Positions 62,474 through 64,000 of a stretch of DNA of 64,000 bases are shown here, piece by piece. Where the stretch lies: contig NZ_LMND01000032.1 of NCBI RefSeq assembly GCF_001423265.1, positions 125,149-189,148 on the forward strand. Direction: 5' to 3'. The translations under genes and the position numbers were made by a program. Origin of the DNA: Methylobacterium sp. Leaf108. GTDB lineage: Bacteria; Pseudomonadota; Alphaproteobacteria; Rhizobiales; Beijerinckiaceae. The notes beneath the pieces are model-generated. The model did not search any database. It had not been told where the DNA came from and saw only the letters and a list, made by a program, of their open reading frames with translations. How positions within the stretch are numbered: position 1 is the first letter of the stretch; each line of letters opens with the position of its first letter.

Positions 62474-63468
62474 TTGCCGTCGGTGAGCGCGGGGTCGATG
62501 GCGGCCTTCACGTCCTGGGCGGTCTTGTAGACATCGACCTTCACGTTGAAGGCGTCGGCGAAGCGGGTCGAGCCGTAGAGGGAGCCGAAGCCGTCGGCGT
62601 CCTTCATGACCTTGCGGCCCTCGGCCAGGGTCATGAGCTTGGTGCCCTTGAGGAAGCGGGTGAAGGTGGGCACGTCGATGCCGACCTTGGCCGCCATGAT
62701 CGCCACCGCGTCGGGTTGGGTCTTGGGGTCCTCGATGTAGGCGACGACCTTGTCCCAGACGCCGACGAACTTGATCCACTCGGCTCGGCGCGAGGCGAGG
62801 CTGGCGGGCGAGACCGTGACCACGTCGTAGATCAGCCCTGGCACGTCGGCGGAGGTGTAGAGGGGCTTGGCGCCGGCCGCCGCCTTCATCGCCTGGCCGG
62901 CGATGGGCTGCCAGGCGCCGACGGCCGCCACGTCGCCGGAGGCCAGCACCTGCGGCGTCTCGTTGGTCTTGGCGTTGACCAGCGTCACGTCGGTCTCCTT
63001 GAGGCCGATCTTGGTGAGGCCGTGGATGAGCAGAAGGTGCTCCACGAGGCCGACCTCGAGGCCGACCTTCTTGCCCTTGAGGTCGGCCAGCGTCTTCACG
63101 CCCGGCTTGCCGACGATCATGTCGTTGCCGTTCGAATAGTCGGTGAGCATGATCATGACGTTCTTGGCGCCGTTGCCGGCCATGACCAGGGCGTCGCCGT
63201 TGGTGCAGGTGACGGCGTCGAGCTTGCCCGCCGAGAACGCGTCCATCGAGGCCGAGTAGTCGAACCACTCGAACTTGGCGTCGACGCCGGCCTCCTTCAG
63301 CCAGCCCTTCTCGATGGCGACCTGCCAGGCGACCCAGCCCGGCCAGTCGCTGTAGCCGATGCGCAGGGGCTCGGCCGCGTGAGCGACCGGGGCGGCGACG
63401 AGGCCCAGGGCCAACAGGCCGGCGGCGACCCGCTTGCGGGCGGCGGAAGCGATCGTGGACAGGCGCAT
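62470..63468 (-). CDS. ABC transporter substrate-binding protein, NitT/TauT type (guanidine/urea-cluster)
   Basis: A 332-residue periplasmic protein. The signal peptide ends …LVAAPVAHAAEP, and the mature part begins LRIGYSDWPGWVAWQVAIEKGWLKEAGVD, the usual opening of the guanidine/urea-operon subgroup. LKGKKVGLEVGLVEHLLLIHGL follows. It is the first gene of the operon. A 28-bp palindrome lies 19–46 bases before its start. Guanidine or urea is the most likely ligand by context. Confidence 0.9.
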   Translation of the reverse strand: MRLSTIASAARKRVAAGLLALGLVAAPVAHAAEPLRIGYSDWPGWVAWQVAIEKGWLKEAGVDAKFEWFDYSASMDAFSAGKLDAVTCTNGDALVMAGNGAKNVMIMLTDYSNGNDMIVGKPGVKTLADLKGKKVGLEVGLVEHLLLIHGLTKIGLKETDVTLVNAKTNETPQVLASGDVAAVGAWQPIAGQAMKAAAGAKPLYTSADVPGLIYDVVTVSPASLASRRAEWIKFVGVWDKVVAYIEDPKTQPDAVAIMAAKVGIDVPTFTRFLKGTKLMTLAEGRKVMKDADGFGSLYGSTRFADAFNVKVDVYKTAQDVKAAIDPALTDGK

Positions 63469-63486
63469 CTGATATCTCCGAGGCGC

Positions 63487-63514
63487 GTAGTACGATTCGA
63501 TGAAATCGTAATAC
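63487..63514. promoter_or_regulatory. 28-bp NikR-like palindromic operator
   Basis: GTAGTA-N16-TAATAC, with the half-sites extended to GTAGTACGATTC and AAATCGTAATAC (10 of 12 bases symmetric). The half-site order and N16 spacing match the E. coli nik operator (GTATGA-N16-TCATAC). It lies between the ABC operon start (63468) and the NikR-like gene start (63579), so it could regulate both directions. Confidence 0.75.
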
Positions 63515-63578
63515 CGACGGCTTTTCAGGCATACAAGAGGCGTGCCAGATTCACATCGCAGCGAGGGAGCGGACGACC

Positions 63579-64000
63579 ATGGCGGATGCGAACACGGACG
63601 AGGGCGGCGCGGGGCGGCGCCGGCCGGTGAGCCGGATCAGCCTGTCCTTGTCCGAGGACCTGCTCGGCGAGCTCGACGCCATGGTGAGCGAGCGCGGGTT
63701 CGCCAGCCGCTCGCAGGCGGTGGCCACCGTCCTGCACCGGTCGCTGGTGGAGCACCGCCACGAGGTCGGCGACCGGGTGATGGTGGGCACGATCACCCTG
63801 TTTTACGACCACCTCGCCCACGGCCTGCAGCAGCGGCTGGCGGACCTGCAGCGGCGTCACATCGCCGAGGTGATCGCGTCGCTCCACGTCCACCTGATGC
63901 ACAACCAGACGCTGGAGGTGGTGCTGGTGCAGGGCCCGGCCACCACCTTGCAGACCATCGCCGACGCGATGATCACCGAGCGCGGCGTGATCTCGGGGCG
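63579..64000 (+). CDS. NikR-like ribbon-helix-helix regulator (partial at right edge)
   Basis: About 140 codons are in the window; the C-terminal end is cut. The N-terminal ribbon-helix-helix (SRISLSLSEDLLGELDAMVSERG…SRSQAVATVLHRSLVEH) and the C-terminal ACT-like metal domain (VMVGTITLFYDHLAHGLQQRL…ASLHVHLMHNQTLEVVLVQG) match NikR. Aligned to E. coli NikR, H87 and H89 are kept (H103, H105) but C95 is Thr (T111) and H76 is Arg (R92). GAGGGAG precedes ATG 63579. It is divergent from the guanidine/urea operon and probably binds the 28-bp palindrome between them. Confidence 0.85.
   Translation, partial: MADANTDEGGAGRRRPVSRISLSLSEDLLGELDAMVSERGFASRSQAVATVLHRSLVEHRHEVGDRVMVGTITLFYDHLAHGLQQRLADLQRRHIAEVIASLHVHLMHNQTLEVVLVQGPATTLQTIADAMITERGVISG

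Noticed and set aside
63469-63578. Possible ykkC guanidine riboswitch in the operon leader
   Set aside because: Only ~110 bases are available, and no conserved ykkC sequence (such as ACTGGTCCGAGAG) was found on either strand; the palindrome there fits a protein operator better.

Overview
The window is high-GC DNA from a free-living or plant-associated alphaproteobacterium. The argS–SPOR–nagZ–tatABC block, betaine-lipid genes, DUF2842 protein, uricase set and dispersed GC-rich hairpins all suggest Hyphomicrobiales, most likely Methylobacterium or a close relative. That assignment is inference from gene content; no rRNA or tRNA gene was seen.

Most of the window concerns nitrogen scavenging from ureides, ring compounds and purines. 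(1) 1–12159: on the minus strand, a ring-opening amidohydrolase (barbiturase/cyanuric acid hydrolase family), a hydantoinase and part of a polyamine-type ABC importer; divergent to them an M20 carbamoyl-amidohydrolase; then ureidoglycolate lyase (allA) and a five-gene Dpp/Opp-type ABC importer. (2) 12298–18243: an exopolysaccharide module (Wza-like lipoprotein, Wzz/GumC protein with a decayed kinase domain, CelD-type acyltransferase, polysaccharide deacetylase). (3) 18254–21589: small envelope proteins, heme A synthase (ctaA) and a hemolysin III protein. (4) 21609–32459: purine and ureide catabolism: uricase, a decayed NCS2 purine permease, an RTX protein, a fused OHCU decarboxylase/HIU hydrolase, allantoate amidohydrolase, 8-oxoguanine deaminase, a Tsx-like porin, a GntR regulator, an isochorismatase pseudogene and an AtzG–AtzE–AtzH (HpxXYZ) set. 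(5) 32460–33988: an orphan protein and a BrnT-type toxin/XRE antitoxin operon with a third gene.

(6) 34164–44345: housekeeping genes argS, SPOR protein, nagZ, tatABC, acyl-CoA synthetase and ndk, plus a frameshifted ABC permease remnant. (7) 44535–48244: lipid remodelling: btaA–btaB behind a possible PHO box, and a cNMP-binding patatin phospholipase. (8) 48359–51124: a P450 with its own reductase and 3Fe-4S ferredoxin. (9) 51252–63468: a long minus-strand operon: NitT/TauT-type ABC importer, creatininase-family enzyme, glutamine-synthetase-like ligase, two urea-carboxylase-associated DUF1989 proteins, urea/guanidine carboxylase and allophanate hydrolase. A NikR-like regulator is divergent to this operon, and a 28-bp NikR-like palindrome lies between them.

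Taken together, cyanurate- or barbiturate-type rings, hydantoins, uric acid and guanidine or urea could all be opened, and much of the nitrogen could pass through allophanate to ammonia. Three pseudogenes of nucleobase/ureide transport or hydrolysis show that the purine part is being rearranged. The main candidates for new biology are the NikR-like regulator lacking part of its nickel site, the three-gene toxin operon, and GC-rich palindromes read in frame inside two proteins.
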